This document shows positions 8,772 through 17,627 of a stretch of 64,000 nucleotides of DNA, piece after piece. Made by a program: the position numbers and the translations under genes. Origin of the DNA: CAZKBP01 sp964551015. Its GTDB lineage: Bacteria; Bacteroidota; Bacteroidia; Cytophagales; Microscillaceae. The stretch is from positions 62,001-126,000 of the forward strand of contig CAZKBP010000011.1 in the NCBI GenBank assembly GCA_964551015.1. The letters are read 5' to 3'. The notes below the pieces were generated by a model, which was not told the DNA's origin, did not search any database, and was given only the letters and a program-made list of their open reading frames with translations. How positions within the stretch are numbered: the first letter of the stretch is position 1; the number at the start of each line of letters is the position of its first letter.

Positions 8772-10040
8772 ATGACAAGTAATATACCTCCTAAAAGCAA
8801 CAAGAAAGCAAGGACGCCTTTCTATTATGTCCGAAAAAGGCTGTTCTCCAATATCCCCGCGGTATTTGGCATGATCGTTATTATCTCAGCGGTTATTATC
8901 TCCATCTTAGGCTATTCTATCATGCCAGATAATACGCCTTTTGCCGATGACCGCGCTGACCAAATCAGCAAAAAACCACCTGGCTTTCGTGTAAACGTAC
9001 TTAAAGTGCGTAAAAATTTAGAGATTGCCCAACGAAACTGGATGCAAAGTACGCTCTACGGCCAACCGAGCCTCTACCGCACCGTGCCTATTCACGGCTA
9101 TCGTGTGGACAAGGAAAATCTGACCATTTATGCCGAAGTGTATGGAGAAGGCGGGGTAGAAACCTCATATTCTTTGGTAGATGTCGTCAAACCACTTTTC
9201 GTGGGTAATTCTGAAAAAATTGAAACCGAAACCTTGGGTAATTATCGCTACGATGAAGATAATGAACAAATTATCTACTTGGATTTAAACGAACGCCTCC
9301 GCACCATCACCCGCGAAGAACTGCTGAAAGAATTTGAAGAAAAGTGTATTGAAAATCGTCTCTACATTTTAGGAACCGACAAATCTGGACGAGACATGCT
9401 GAGTCGCTTGCTCTTTGGGGTCAGAATTTCGCTGGGGATTGGGTTAATTTCCGTGGTGATTTCTTTTATCGTAGGGCTAACCCTAGGCTCGATTGGAGGC
9501 TTCTTTGGAGGAACGATTGATAGCTTCATCATGTGGTTTATGACGGTGGTTTGGTCGATTCCTGGGATTATGCTGGTCATCGCCATCAGTTTGGCACTGG
9601 GCAGAGGAGTCTTGGTGGCTTTTATTGCCATTGGGCTGACCACTTGGGTAGAAATTGCCCGCGTGGTGCGAGGACAAATTTTAAGTGTGAAACAAAAACA
9701 ATACATTGAGGCCGCTTGGGCCATGGGCATGCGTAGCCCTAGAATCATATTAGTACACATCCTACCCAATATCATTGGCCCTTTAATTGTGATTTTAACT
9801 TCTAATTTTGCCTCGGCTATTCTGACCGAAGCAGGGCTGAGTTTCTTAGGGCTCAGTGCCCAACCACCGATGGCTTCGTGGGGGGTGATGGTCAATGAAG
9901 GCTTTAGCTTTATTACCTCTTCGGGAGGCTTTTATTTGGTGCTTTTTCCCAGCTTGTGTATTGCTTTGATGGTGTTGGCCTTTAATCTATTCGGAAATGG
10001 TTTAAGAGATGCTTATGACCCAAAAACCGCAGTCAAATAG
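8772..10040 (+). CDS. ABC transporter permease, OppC/DppC type
   Basis: 422 residues. A first transmembrane helix (about 31-51) is followed by a periplasmic insert of roughly 150 residues, then a BPD_transp_1 permease core of about five helices starting near residue 205 (RDMLSRLLFGVRIS). The EAA loop reads EAAWAMG near 316-322, the contact site for an ATPase, and the core ends with the SFLGLSAQPP/SWG motifs of dipeptide/oligopeptide permeases. The large insert is common in Bacteroidota homologues. No OppB, ATPase or binding protein lies nearby, so partners must be encoded elsewhere. The next gene overlaps its 3' end. Confidence 0.92.
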   Translation: MTSNIPPKSNKKARTPFYYVRKRLFSNIPAVFGMIVIISAVIISILGYSIMPDNTPFADDRADQISKKPPGFRVNVLKVRKNLEIAQRNWMQSTLYGQPSLYRTVPIHGYRVDKENLTIYAEVYGEGGVETSYSLVDVVKPLFVGNSEKIETETLGNYRYDEDNEQIIYLDLNERLRTITREELLKEFEEKCIENRLYILGTDKSGRDMLSRLLFGVRISLGIGLISVVISFIVGLTLGSIGGFFGGTIDSFIMWFMTVVWSIPGIMLVIAISLALGRGVLVAFIAIGLTTWVEIARVVRGQILSVKQKQYIEAAWAMGMRSPRIILVHILPNIIGPLIVILTSNFASAILTEAGLSFLGLSAQPPMASWGVMVNEGFSFITSSGGFYLVLFPSLCIALMVLAFNLFGNGLRDAYDPKTAVK

Positions 10041-11274
10041 TACAAACCTGGAGGCTAGTTATCACCAAATTGAGCTGGAGCTGAGTTCCATTCTGGAGAT
10101 CACTCAGGCAATTAATAACAATGCACCCGAAGAGTCGCTCTATACGATGTATAAGTTCATATTGAGAGGGAACTTGCGTATTGAGAAATTAGCACTCTTT
10201 GTCTTAGATGACCGATGGAACTGCAAGGTGAATTTCGGTACGGATGAAAGCTTCCATCAAATCACCCTCGAGACCTCCGCCCTCCTGCAGGTAGAAGAGG
10301 TAACGGCCACTGAGCAAATTCCCTTTGATAACCCAGTCTTCCGACAATTTGATGTGGTCATCCCGGTGATGCACAAAGACCGAGTATTGGCTTATGTATT
10401 TTTGAACCATCTCGTACAAGCCGATCAAGCGCAAAAAATTGATACCCGTTTTGTACAGGCACTGAGCAACATTATCATCGTGGCCATTGAGAACAAGAAG
10501 CTCGTACGCAAGCAAATTTACCAAGAAGCATTTAACAAAGAAATGGAGATTGCCAAACGGGTGCAGTCCAATCTTTTTCCACCTAAATTACCTTACGAAA
10601 AAACCCTTAAAATCAAGGCAACTTACTTTCCTCACGACCTGATTGGAGGAGATTATTACGATTATGTGCCTCTCAGTGAAGACAAATTTATCATTTGCAT
10701 CGCCGATGTCTCTGGAAAGGGAGTTCCCGCCGCGCTGCTGATGTCTAATTTTCAAGCCTCTTTGCGCACGCTGGTCAGACAGACGGAAAACCTAAGGCCA
10801 ATCATCGAGGAGTTGAATTATCAAATCTATGAAAATGCCAAGGGTGAGCATTTTATCACCTGTTTTATCGCCTTGTATGATCGCTCGGAGCACACTTTGC
10901 ACTACATCAACGCGGGGCATAATCCTGCTTTCCTTTTTGATTTTCGCTCTAATCATGCTACCATGCTAGAAAATGGAACCACGGTGCTGGGTGCTTTTTC
11001 GCCTTTGCCTTTTTTGAATGAAACCCAGATTAATCAGTTAGATCATTTTTTCTTGTTTAATTATACGGATGGGGTAACTGAGGTGATGAATCCCGAAGAC
11101 GAGCAATTTGGTTTAGACCGACTCATGAATTTCTTGAAAACGCGCAAAAGAATCGAGCTGGCCGAGATACACGGGAATCTGATCACTCGGATCAATAATT
11201 TCAAAAAAGATCAAAAATTTGTAGATGATATTACCCTGCTCTCGGTTAAAGTAGAAAAAGAAGATACGGAATAA
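10009..11274 (+). CDS. RsbU-like PP2C-type serine phosphatase with GAF-like N-terminus
   Basis: 421 residues. Residues 1 to about 170 look like a GAF-type sensory domain, followed by a short linker helix (MEIAKRVQSNLFPPKLP) typical of RsbU proteins, then a SpoIIE/PP2C catalytic domain: GGDYYD (213-218), ADVSGKG (232-238), YTDGVTE (352-358) and DDIT (406-409). All metal-binding aspartates are present. It would dephosphorylate a phosphoserine protein, usually an anti-sigma-factor antagonist, in the cytoplasm. It overlaps the permease gene by 32 nt, implying translational coupling; ATG at 10015 is an equally good start. No anti-sigma partner is in the window. Confidence 0.9.
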   Translation: MLMTQKPQSNSTNLEASYHQIELELSSILEITQAINNNAPEESLYTMYKFILRGNLRIEKLALFVLDDRWNCKVNFGTDESFHQITLETSALLQVEEVTATEQIPFDNPVFRQFDVVIPVMHKDRVLAYVFLNHLVQADQAQKIDTRFVQALSNIIIVAIENKKLVRKQIYQEAFNKEMEIAKRVQSNLFPPKLPYEKTLKIKATYFPHDLIGGDYYDYVPLSEDKFIICIADVSGKGVPAALLMSNFQASLRTLVRQTENLRPIIEELNYQIYENAKGEHFITCFIALYDRSEHTLHYINAGHNPAFLFDFRSNHATMLENGTTVLGAFSPLPFLNETQINQLDHFFLFNYTDGVTEVMNPEDEQFGLDRLMNFLKTRKRIELAEIHGNLITRINNFKKDQKFVDDITLLSVKVEKEDTE

Positions 11275-11281
11275 ATGCTCT

Positions 11282-11938
11282 ATGCGCTTTTACAAAACTC
11301 ACTCGCTCATCAAAAAAGCTCTGTCTCAACTTACTTGGGAAGGGACGATTAAAGATAAAACGATTTACCTCACTTTTGATGACGGCCCCATACCCGAGGT
11401 TACCAAATTTGTGCTAGATACTTTGGCAGAGTACCAAGCTCGGGCTACTTTTTTTTGTGTAGGAGATAATGTGGGTAAATATCCTGAAATTTACCAACAA
11501 GTGATCCAAGCGGGTCATCGGGTGGGTAATCATACCTTTAACCACATTGATGGTTGGAAAACCGATACCGATCTCTACCTGAATAATGTCAAGCAATGCC
11601 AGAAATTCATGGCGGCATATTTACCCAAGCATCTCGATGAGCATTCTTTTTTTTCAGAGAATCCGCCGCTCTTTCGCCCTCCTTATGGTAAGATGACTCC
11701 CCAACAAATTAGACGCTTATCCGCTGATTATCAGATCGTCATGTGGGATGTGCTTACCTATGACTTTGATGCTACTTTGAGCAGAGGCGATTGCTTAGAA
11801 GGAGCCATGCTCCATACCAAGCCGGGTTCTATTGTAGTTTTTCACGATAGTGTCAAATCCATAGATCGGCTCAAATTTGTGCTTCCTCGCTACCTCAAGT
11901 ATTTTCAGCACGCAGGCTATCGCTTCGAGTGCTTATAA
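11282..11938 (+). CDS. Polysaccharide deacetylase (NodB homology domain)
   Basis: 218 residues with the carbohydrate esterase 4 motifs in order: TFDDGP (31-36, catalytic base and metal Asp), HTFNH (84-88, metal His pair), RPPYG (132-136), WDV near 155-157 and a C-terminal FHDS (187-190) with the catalytic His. It removes N- or O-acetyl groups from a polysaccharide such as peptidoglycan, chitin-like oligomers or a surface glycan. No signal peptide is evident, so it may act at the inner face or on a precursor. It follows the phosphatase gene by 7 bp and abuts the GT2 gene at 11947, which suggests joint action on one glycan. Confidence 0.93.
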   Translation: MRFYKTHSLIKKALSQLTWEGTIKDKTIYLTFDDGPIPEVTKFVLDTLAEYQARATFFCVGDNVGKYPEIYQQVIQAGHRVGNHTFNHIDGWKTDTDLYLNNVKQCQKFMAAYLPKHLDEHSFFSENPPLFRPPYGKMTPQQIRRLSADYQIVMWDVLTYDFDATLSRGDCLEGAMLHTKPGSIVVFHDSVKSIDRLKFVLPRYLKYFQHAGYRFECL

Positions 11939-11946
11939 ATTTCGGG

Positions 11947-12945
11947 ATGTCTTCTCCTAAAATCTCCATCCTCATCGCCGTACGTAATGAAGAAGCGCAC
12001 CTCTCGGCTTGCTTAGAAGCCCTCAATCAATTAAATTATCCTACAAATCAGCTTGAAATCCTCTTCGGAGATGATGCCTCTAGCGATCAAAGCTTTTCCA
12101 TCATACAGGATTTCATTCAAGATAAACCGCAATTTCATTTACATAAAATCAATCAGATAAAAAGTAAAACTCGAGGCAAAGCTGCGGTGCTCACACAATT
12201 AAGTAGACTTGCTCGGGGCGAATTGTTTTTTTTCACAGATGCGGATACGCAAGTAACCAAGGAGTGGCTAGATTTGGCAGACCGTTTTGAAGAAAATCCA
12301 AGTCTGGGCATTTTGGGGGCAGTTACGTTGGCAGAAGGATCTAAATTACTACATCATTTACAAACCTTGGAGTGGGTTTACGCTTGGAGCTTGGTGTACA
12401 CGGCTTCTCAACTCAATTGGCCGACCACCGTGATGGGTAATAATCTGATTGTCAGGCGGGAAGCCTATGAAGCCACGGGCGGCTACGGGCAGATTCCTTT
12501 CTCACTGACCGAAGATTTTGCTTTGTTCTGGCAAATTATTCGGCGAGGCTATGACTTCCAGCACGTTTTCCATCAGCAGTATTTGGCTCGTACAGTGGCC
12601 TTAGATACTTGGCAAGAAGTTCTACAACAAAGAGTCAGGTGGATGCACGGGGCGATGCAATTGCCTTGGTACACGCAAGTGGGGCTGTGGGTACAGTGTC
12701 TTTTTTTACCCTTACTCTTCATCTTGAGCTTTTTCTGCTCTTGGTCAATCTGCTTAGGCTTATGGGGAGGGAAAATGGTGCTTCAAAGTCTTTGGGTCTT
12801 TATTTATTTGAAGCGTTTGGCGCGTGGGCATTTAGGTATTTATTTGCTTGGCTTTGAATTTTATCTTAGTTTACTGTGGATGGCTACTTTGATTCGTTAT
12901 TTCTCACCTCGTCCGATAATTTGGAAGGGGAGGGCGTACAAATAG
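11947..12945 (+). CDS. Glycosyltransferase, GT2 family
   Basis: 332 residues from ATG 11947 (MSSPKISILIAVRNEE). A GTG at 11929 in the same frame, overlapping the deacetylase stop, is a less likely start because the GT-A fold already begins at the ATG. Motifs: ILIAVRNEE near 8-16, the DAD metal-binding motif (98-100), TED (188-190) and QQRVRW (227-232). Two or more C-terminal membrane segments follow. Similar in plan to the GT2 at 7321 and likely part of the same glycan pathway. The nucleotide-sugar donor is unknown. Confidence 0.9.
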   Translation: MSSPKISILIAVRNEEAHLSACLEALNQLNYPTNQLEILFGDDASSDQSFSIIQDFIQDKPQFHLHKINQIKSKTRGKAAVLTQLSRLARGELFFFTDADTQVTKEWLDLADRFEENPSLGILGAVTLAEGSKLLHHLQTLEWVYAWSLVYTASQLNWPTTVMGNNLIVRREAYEATGGYGQIPFSLTEDFALFWQIIRRGYDFQHVFHQQYLARTVALDTWQEVLQQRVRWMHGAMQLPWYTQVGLWVQCLFLPLLFILSFFCSWSICLGLWGGKMVLQSLWVFIYLKRLARGHLGIYLLGFEFYLSLLWMATLIRYFSPRPIIWKGRAYK

Positions 12946-12977
12946 ATAGTAGTTGCTTACGAGTTTTCTTTCGTCTT

Positions 12978-13820
12978 ATGAAAATCATTACTTCCTTCCT
13001 TTGTTTTTTGTGTATCACACTAGCTTGCACCTCTAAGCATCAGCAGGAAGCCTCTTGGCAGTCAGCCCGAGATTCAGCTAGTTTAGAAGTTAGCAAGCCA
13101 TCTTCCATCTTCAAATCAATTAAAACGGAAAAAAAACTAGATACAAAGCTATTTATGGAAACATCTTCTCTGGTCAATCGCTCCGAAAATCTCAAAGCAT
13201 TGCTTGAAAAGGCTAAATCAGGGGATTCACTCCGAATCGTATGTTATGGTAATAGCATCACGAACGGGTTTAGTGTGGGTTCTTTTGGAGAAGTAGATCA
13301 CCCTTATCCACAGGTTTTACAAAAATTATTGAGAGCGCGTTTTGCTCAGGAAAATATTTACGTAATCAATCAGGGACACAATGGCTGGCGGAGTGACCAA
13401 GGCTTGCATCAGTTGCCTTCTTTGGTTTTAGCGGCCTCTCCTGATTTGGTGATTTTGATGTTTGGAATTAACGACGCTTACAGTGGGTTTTCTAGTGAAC
13501 GCTACGGTCAGTATATGCAAGAGATGGTAAAAACGCTCCGAGAAAACGACATAGAAGTATTATTACTTACACCGACACCTATTAGTACAAATTTCAACAA
13601 AAATGTATTAAATTATCACGCAATTTTAGAGCAAATTGCTGATAATCAGAAGATTTCTGTTTTTAACCTCTATCGAGCCATCGTGGATCGAGCAGCACAG
13701 GAATCTATTGCTTGGGCTAAAATTCTCCCCGACCAAGTACACTTTGGGGATCAATATTACGCTTGGATTGCTGAAGCGATTGATCATTTTTTTGAAACTT
13801 TGCTTGATAATGAAAAGTAA
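12978..13820 (+). CDS. SGNH/GDSL-type hydrolase lipoprotein
   Basis: 280 residues from ATG 12978, chosen because a lipoprotein signal peptide begins there (lipobox ITLAC, Cys17); the open frame extends further upstream into the GT2 gene. SGNH blocks: GNSIT (91-95, nucleophile Ser93), GHNG (133-136), GIND (163-166) and DQVH (252-255). It would be an acyl- or acetyl-esterase tethered to the envelope. It lies 32 bp after a glycosyltransferase and in line with a deacetylase, so deacylation of a surface glycan is a reasonable inference. Substrate unknown. Confidence 0.88.
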   Translation: MKIITSFLCFLCITLACTSKHQQEASWQSARDSASLEVSKPSSIFKSIKTEKKLDTKLFMETSSLVNRSENLKALLEKAKSGDSLRIVCYGNSITNGFSVGSFGEVDHPYPQVLQKLLRARFAQENIYVINQGHNGWRSDQGLHQLPSLVLAASPDLVILMFGINDAYSGFSSERYGQYMQEMVKTLRENDIEVLLLTPTPISTNFNKNVLNYHAILEQIADNQKISVFNLYRAIVDRAAQESIAWAKILPDQVHFGDQYYAWIAEAIDHFFETLLDNEK

Positions 13821-13831
13821 ACATAAAAAAA

Positions 13832-13884
13832 GCTCAGGTGCAAAATGACACAAATTTGTAGCATCACCAAAGATCATCCTGAGC
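13832..13884. repeat. Nested inverted repeat with a CATCCTGAGCGAAGG arm
   Basis: GCTCAGGTG (13832-13840) pairs with CATCCTGAGC (13875-13884) with one bulge. The 34-nt interior contains the palindrome ACAAATTTGT. The right arm continues as CATCCTGAGCGAAGG, a motif I recall as recurrent between genes in many Bacteroidota genomes. A run of A precedes the left arm, so on the minus strand it would look like a Rho-independent terminator although no minus-strand gene ends here. Confidence 0.6.
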
Positions 13885-13923
13885 GAAGGGTACAGCGCCA
13901 TTCACCTGAAAAAATGCCCAACT

Positions 13924-14382
13924 ATGAAAAAGACACTATTATTTATTCTCATCGCCTCGAGCTTGCACGTCAGTTCATTGCACGCCCAATTTCCCGAAGA
14001 AAACACTGATCTGGATCAAATTAGCCTGAACGCAGCCAGTGACTTTTGCGATTGCATCAACAACATCTTGGCAGGTTATCATCCAGCCATTCGTGAGTTT
14101 CTGCATAATTTTGTGGAAAAAGGAGAACGAGAAAGCCAAGAGATTTTGCAAAATCGTATTTTAAAAGCCAGCCTCGAGGAGCAAGGTACGATTATGCAAG
14201 ACTTGGAGCAACTGCAACAGTTTGACCGCATTTTTAACGATACTTGTGGCAAAGAACTCGCTCAAAAATATGCCAGCTATGACCAAGAAACGGCTTTCGA
14301 GCAGAAACTCCTGAAAAACCTCAAAAAAACTCAAAACTGTAAGCTTACCTACAGTCTCATGAAGATGAGCCCTCCTAAATAA
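13924..14382 (+). CDS. Small secreted protein of unknown function
   Basis: 152 residues with a clear signal peptide (1-22, ending LHAQ). The mature part is acidic and mostly helical, with cysteines grouped as CDC near residue 37-39 (FCDCINN), one in TCGKEL near 117 and one near the end (NCKLT). The paired cysteines suggest disulfides in the periplasm. I do not recognise a named family. It precedes the VIT-vWA-TonB gene on the same strand by 166 bp. Confidence 0.75.
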   Translation: MKKTLLFILIASSLHVSSLHAQFPEENTDLDQISLNAASDFCDCINNILAGYHPAIREFLHNFVEKGERESQEILQNRILKASLEEQGTIMQDLEQLQQFDRIFNDTCGKELAQKYASYDQETAFEQKLLKNLKKTQNCKLTYSLMKMSPPK

Positions 14383-14548
14383 CTGTGGCCTCTCGTCTGT
14401 TGATCGTGAACTTGAAAAGAAAACTCGTGTACAACGACTAATTCACAGAAAAATTCCCGCAAACTTGTAATGATTTTGTTTTCTTCCAGTATATAGTTTC
14501 AAGACAATTGAGCAAGTCTCGAAGCCATTTACCATCTCAAACCTATAT

Positions 14549-16981
14549 ATGATGAAAAAACTCCTATTGGTTTTCCTGAGCGTTCTTTTGGGGAATACTT
14601 TTACCCTGAAAGCGCAACAAAAAGAAGAAGACAAGACCTTATCACCCTATTTTCTGGTGAAGAGCAAAGACAAAAGCACCGACCAGATGCCTCTCAAGCA
14701 CACGGCCGCCGAGGTCAATATCGCCGGGGTGATTGCCGATGTAAAAGTAAGCCAGGTGTATGTAAACGAAGGCAAAAATACGCTTGAAGCTATCTATGTT
14801 TTTCCCGGTTCCACCCGTGCCGCCGTTTACGCGATGACCATGACCATCGGTGAACGCAAACTCATCGCCAAGATCGAGGAAAAAAACAAGGCACGCCAAC
14901 AATACGAAGAAGCCAAAGAGCAAGGCAAAACCGCCTCTTTGTTAGAACAGCAGAACCCCAATGTCTTCCAAATGAATGTCGCCAATATCCTTCCTGGCGA
15001 TTCTATCACGGTAGAACTGCGCTACACCGAATTACTTGAACCCACCGAAGGTACTTATGAATTTGCCTACCCCACCGTAGTTGGGCCGCGCTACTCCGAA
15101 ACCCTGACCGCCTCAGCCACTCCGCAGGAGAAATGGGTAGAAAATCCTTATCTCCAAGCGGGTGAAGCTCCCAACTATACTTTTGATATCCGCACTACGC
15201 TCAACGCGGGGATGCCTATTCAAAAAGTGGCTTCTACCTCCCACCAAGTGGGCGTAAAATATCTGGATAAGAACACGGCTTCTATCCGTTTGGAGGCCGC
15301 TGAAAAATTTGGAGGAAACCGAGACTATATTCTCAAATACCAACTAGCCGGAGGAAAAATCGAGTCTGGTTTACTGCTTTACGAAGGTGAAAATGCCGTG
15401 GCAATGGGAAATGAAGACTTAGGTCAAATGCAAGCGGATGAAAAATTCTTCTTGCTCATGATGCAACCGCCCAAAGCTCCCAAGCTCGACCAGATCCCAC
15501 CGCGTGAGTATGTGTTTATCGTAGATGTATCCGGCTCGATGCGTGGCTTCCCGCTGGATGTGTCCAAAAGTGTATTGAAGGAACTCATTGCTGGCCTGCG
15601 CCCTACCGACCGCTTCAATGTGATGCTTTTTGAATCGAGCAGCCAGATGATGTCCGAAGAATCACTCACAGCTACGCCTGAAAATATCAAGAAAGCTTTC
15701 CAAGTCATTGACCAACAGCGTGGGGGTGGGGGCACTCGGCTTTTGCCTGCGCTGAAAAATGCCCTAGCTTTCAAAGAAACCAAAGATTTTTCCCGGAGTT
15801 TCGTGGTCGTAACGGATGGCTATGTAACCGTAGAGCGAGAGGCTTTTGACCTGATCCGCAATAGTTTGAATCAAGCCAATCTCTTTGCTTTTGGCATTGG
15901 TTCTTCGGTCAATCGCTACCTGATTGAAGGCATGGCCCGTGCGGGAATGGGCGAGCCTTTTATCGTGACTCAGGAGAGTGAAGCCAAAAGCGTGGGCGAA
16001 AGATTCCGTCGCTACGTACAAACTCCCGTTTTGACCAATATCCAGTTAGACTATGGCACTTTTCAAGCTTATGACGTAGAACCTTTGAGCATTCCCGATG
16101 TATTTGCCGAAAGGCCCATTATTGTTTATGGAAAATACAAAGGTCAGCCTCAGGGCAAAATCACCCTCAAAGGACTTTCTGGCAAGCAAACTTATACCCA
16201 GAGCGTTTTTGTCAATCAAGCCAATCGTGAAAACAATCAAGCTCTGCGCTATCTCTGGGCACGTAAACGCATCCAAACGCTGGATGATTATACCAATTTA
16301 GCCTATAATAACGATAAGCAAAAGATCCAAGCGGAAGTAACTAAGCTGGGCCTCAAGTATAATCTGCTTACGCAATATACCTCCTTTATCGCCATTGATC
16401 CCGAGGCCAGAAACAAAGAAGGCGATCAGACCACCGTCAAACAGCCCTTGCCACTACCGCAGGGCGTGCCCAATACCGCCGTGGGACTCAAGAAATCCAG
16501 TACCCTGATGAACATGAACCGCCGCCAGCGCACGACCGCAGGTGGGACATTCAACAACGCCAGTGTGGGAGAAGTAGCTGTGCAAGAAGAGATTTCACTG
16601 GAACTAGATGTAATGACCAATCAACCATTGGCTCCACCACCGCCGCCCAAACAAGAAAAAGAAGAAGAAATCTTTACAATCGTGGAGCAACCAGCCGAAT
16701 ATCCGGGAGGGCTGCTGGCTTTCTACCAATACATCAGAGAAAATATGCAATATCCGGCCAAGGCCAAGCACGCTGGGGTGGAAGGAAAAGTCTTGCTGCA
16801 ATTCGTGGTCAATCCCGATGGCAGTGTGAGCGATATCAAAGTGCTCAAAGGCTTAGGCTACGGCTGCGATGAAGAAGCCATTCGCTTGCTCAAAAATGCC
16901 CAGCCGTGGAAGCCCGCCAAACAGCAAAGCCGACTCGTGAAATCCAAAATGAGCATCACGATCCAGTTTCAGTTGAAATAA
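14549..16981 (+). CDS. VIT-vWA domain protein with C-terminal TonB domain
   Basis: 810 residues, with a signal peptide (1 to about 22). A VIT (inter-alpha-trypsin) domain spans about 45-165, with the ARQQYEEAKEQGKTASLLEQ-type core at 115-134. A von Willebrand A domain begins near 318; its MIDAS motif DVSGS is at 326-330, so it should bind a divalent metal. A proline/glutamate linker leads to a TonB C-terminal domain (about 710-810), with YPAKAKHAGVEGKV and a V-x-P-D-G-S-V-x-D hairpin. The protein would sit in the periplasm or outer envelope. TonB_C normally couples inner-membrane energy to outer-membrane receptors, yet here no N-terminal anchor other than the signal is evident. ATG 14552 is an alternative start. 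Confidence 0.92.
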   Translation: MMKKLLLVFLSVLLGNTFTLKAQQKEEDKTLSPYFLVKSKDKSTDQMPLKHTAAEVNIAGVIADVKVSQVYVNEGKNTLEAIYVFPGSTRAAVYAMTMTIGERKLIAKIEEKNKARQQYEEAKEQGKTASLLEQQNPNVFQMNVANILPGDSITVELRYTELLEPTEGTYEFAYPTVVGPRYSETLTASATPQEKWVENPYLQAGEAPNYTFDIRTTLNAGMPIQKVASTSHQVGVKYLDKNTASIRLEAAEKFGGNRDYILKYQLAGGKIESGLLLYEGENAVAMGNEDLGQMQADEKFFLLMMQPPKAPKLDQIPPREYVFIVDVSGSMRGFPLDVSKSVLKELIAGLRPTDRFNVMLFESSSQMMSEESLTATPENIKKAFQVIDQQRGGGGTRLLPALKNALAFKETKDFSRSFVVVTDGYVTVEREAFDLIRNSLNQANLFAFGIGSSVNRYLIEGMARAGMGEPFIVTQESEAKSVGERFRRYVQTPVLTNIQLDYGTFQAYDVEPLSIPDVFAERPIIVYGKYKGQPQGKITLKGLSGKQTYTQSVFVNQANRENNQALRYLWARKRIQTLDDYTNLAYNNDKQKIQAEVTKLGLKYNLLTQYTSFIAIDPEARNKEGDQTTVKQPLPLPQGVPNTAVGLKKSSTLMNMNRRQRTTAGGTFNNASVGEVAVQEEISLELDVMTNQPLAPPPPPKQEKEEEIFTIVEQPAEYPGGLLAFYQYIRENMQYPAKAKHAGVEGKVLLQFVVNPDGSVSDIKVLKGLGYGCDEEAIRLLKNAQPWKPAKQQSRLVKSKMSITIQFQLK

Positions 16982-16988
16982 GAAGTTA

Positions 16989-17022
16989 GTTTAGCTTGGG
17001 GGTTGCAACTCCCAAGCTAAAC
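16989..17022. terminator. Long palindromic hairpin between convergent genes
   Basis: GTTTAGCTTGGG (16989-17000) is the exact reverse complement of CCCAAGCTAAAC (17011-17022), and the inner bases contain GTTGCAAC, itself a palindrome. It begins 8 bp after the VIT-vWA-TonB stop. There is no T run, so it is at best a U-less terminator or 3'-end stabiliser. Confidence 0.55.
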
Positions 17023-17119
17023 TTAGATAAGGCAGGCGTATCTCAGAGAGCAATTCTGCGAGCAAATTGACTTTATTTGCATCTGATAGTTTGGAAACAG
17101 GTCTTTTAGGAATTCCCAT
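16991..17119 (-). CDS. Doubtful 42-codon ORF downstream of HxlR
   Basis: A minus-strand ATG at 17119 opens 42 codons beginning MGIPKRPVSKLSD and ending within the long palindrome. Amino-acid composition is protein-like (leucine/glutamate-rich helix) and it lies 43 bp behind the HxlR gene on the same strand. I recognise no family. A second frame through the same bases also stays open for about 41 codons, which weakens the case. Confidence 0.2.
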   Translation of the reverse strand: MGIPKRPVSKLSDANKVNLLAELLSEIRLPYLSLAWELQPPS

Positions 17120-17162
17120 AATTTGATCCTTTTATCTAAGATAGGCATTATTTCAGGTCATC

Positions 17163-17507
17163 CTACTCGTAAGGTAGGTTCTCAATACTCCAGGCGGCGA
17201 GGGCATTGAGGGCGGGGATGAGTTTTTCGCCCAGCGGAGAAAGGCTGTATTCTACCCGGGGCGGTACTTCATTGTAAGCCGTACGGATAATTAAGCCGTC
17301 TTGCTCCAGTCTTTTGAGTTGCTCGCTCAGGGTTTTGCGATTGATTTTGGGAATGCGATGCAAAATTTCTTGGAAGCGATGGGTATCCTGAGCAATAATC
17401 CAGAGAATGGAAGGGCGCCATTTGCCACTAATACGCTCGAGTGCTTGCCTCACGGGGCATTCGTGCAGAATTTCTTGTTTATTAACATTTTCACGGTTAA
17501 GCTGCAT
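17163..17507 (-). CDS. HxlR family transcriptional regulator
   Basis: 114 residues with the full MarR-like winged helix of HxlR proteins: CPVRQALERISGKW (17-30), the recognition region near KTLSEQLKRLEQDGLI and the wing PPRVEYSLSPLG. Cys17 is at the position used as a thiol sensor in YodB/HypR-type members, which respond to quinones or other electrophiles. It lies 120 bp downstream of the MBL-DJ-1 fusion on the same strand, separated by a terminator-like hairpin, so it is probably expressed at least partly on its own. The fusion gene is its most likely target by proximity. Confidence 0.92.
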   Translation of the reverse strand: MQLNRENVNKQEILHECPVRQALERISGKWRPSILWIIAQDTHRFQEILHRIPKINRKTLSEQLKRLEQDGLIIRTAYNEVPPRVEYSLSPLGEKLIPALNALAAWSIENLPYE

Positions 17508-17583
17508 AGATTATCTTTTGATACATTTCAAATTATAAGAAAAGAAGAAAAATTGCAATATGCTCTGCTAAGTAGTAAATAAA

Positions 17584-17612
17584 TGCCCCGCTTCTCAATC
17601 AGGGAAGCGGAG
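17584..17612 (-). terminator. Terminator-like hairpin after the MBL-DJ-1 fusion gene
   Basis: GCCCCGCTTC (17584-17593) pairs with GAAGCGGAGC (17603-17612), one mismatch in ten. On the minus strand it is followed by ATTTATTT. It sits 15 bp past the fusion gene's stop. Confidence 0.65.
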
Positions 17613-17627
17613 CGATGGCTATGAAAT

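Noticed and set aside
12876..12977. Longer N-terminus for the SGNH lipoprotein
   Set aside because: It would overlap the GT2 gene and push the lipoprotein signal peptide 34 residues inside the protein.
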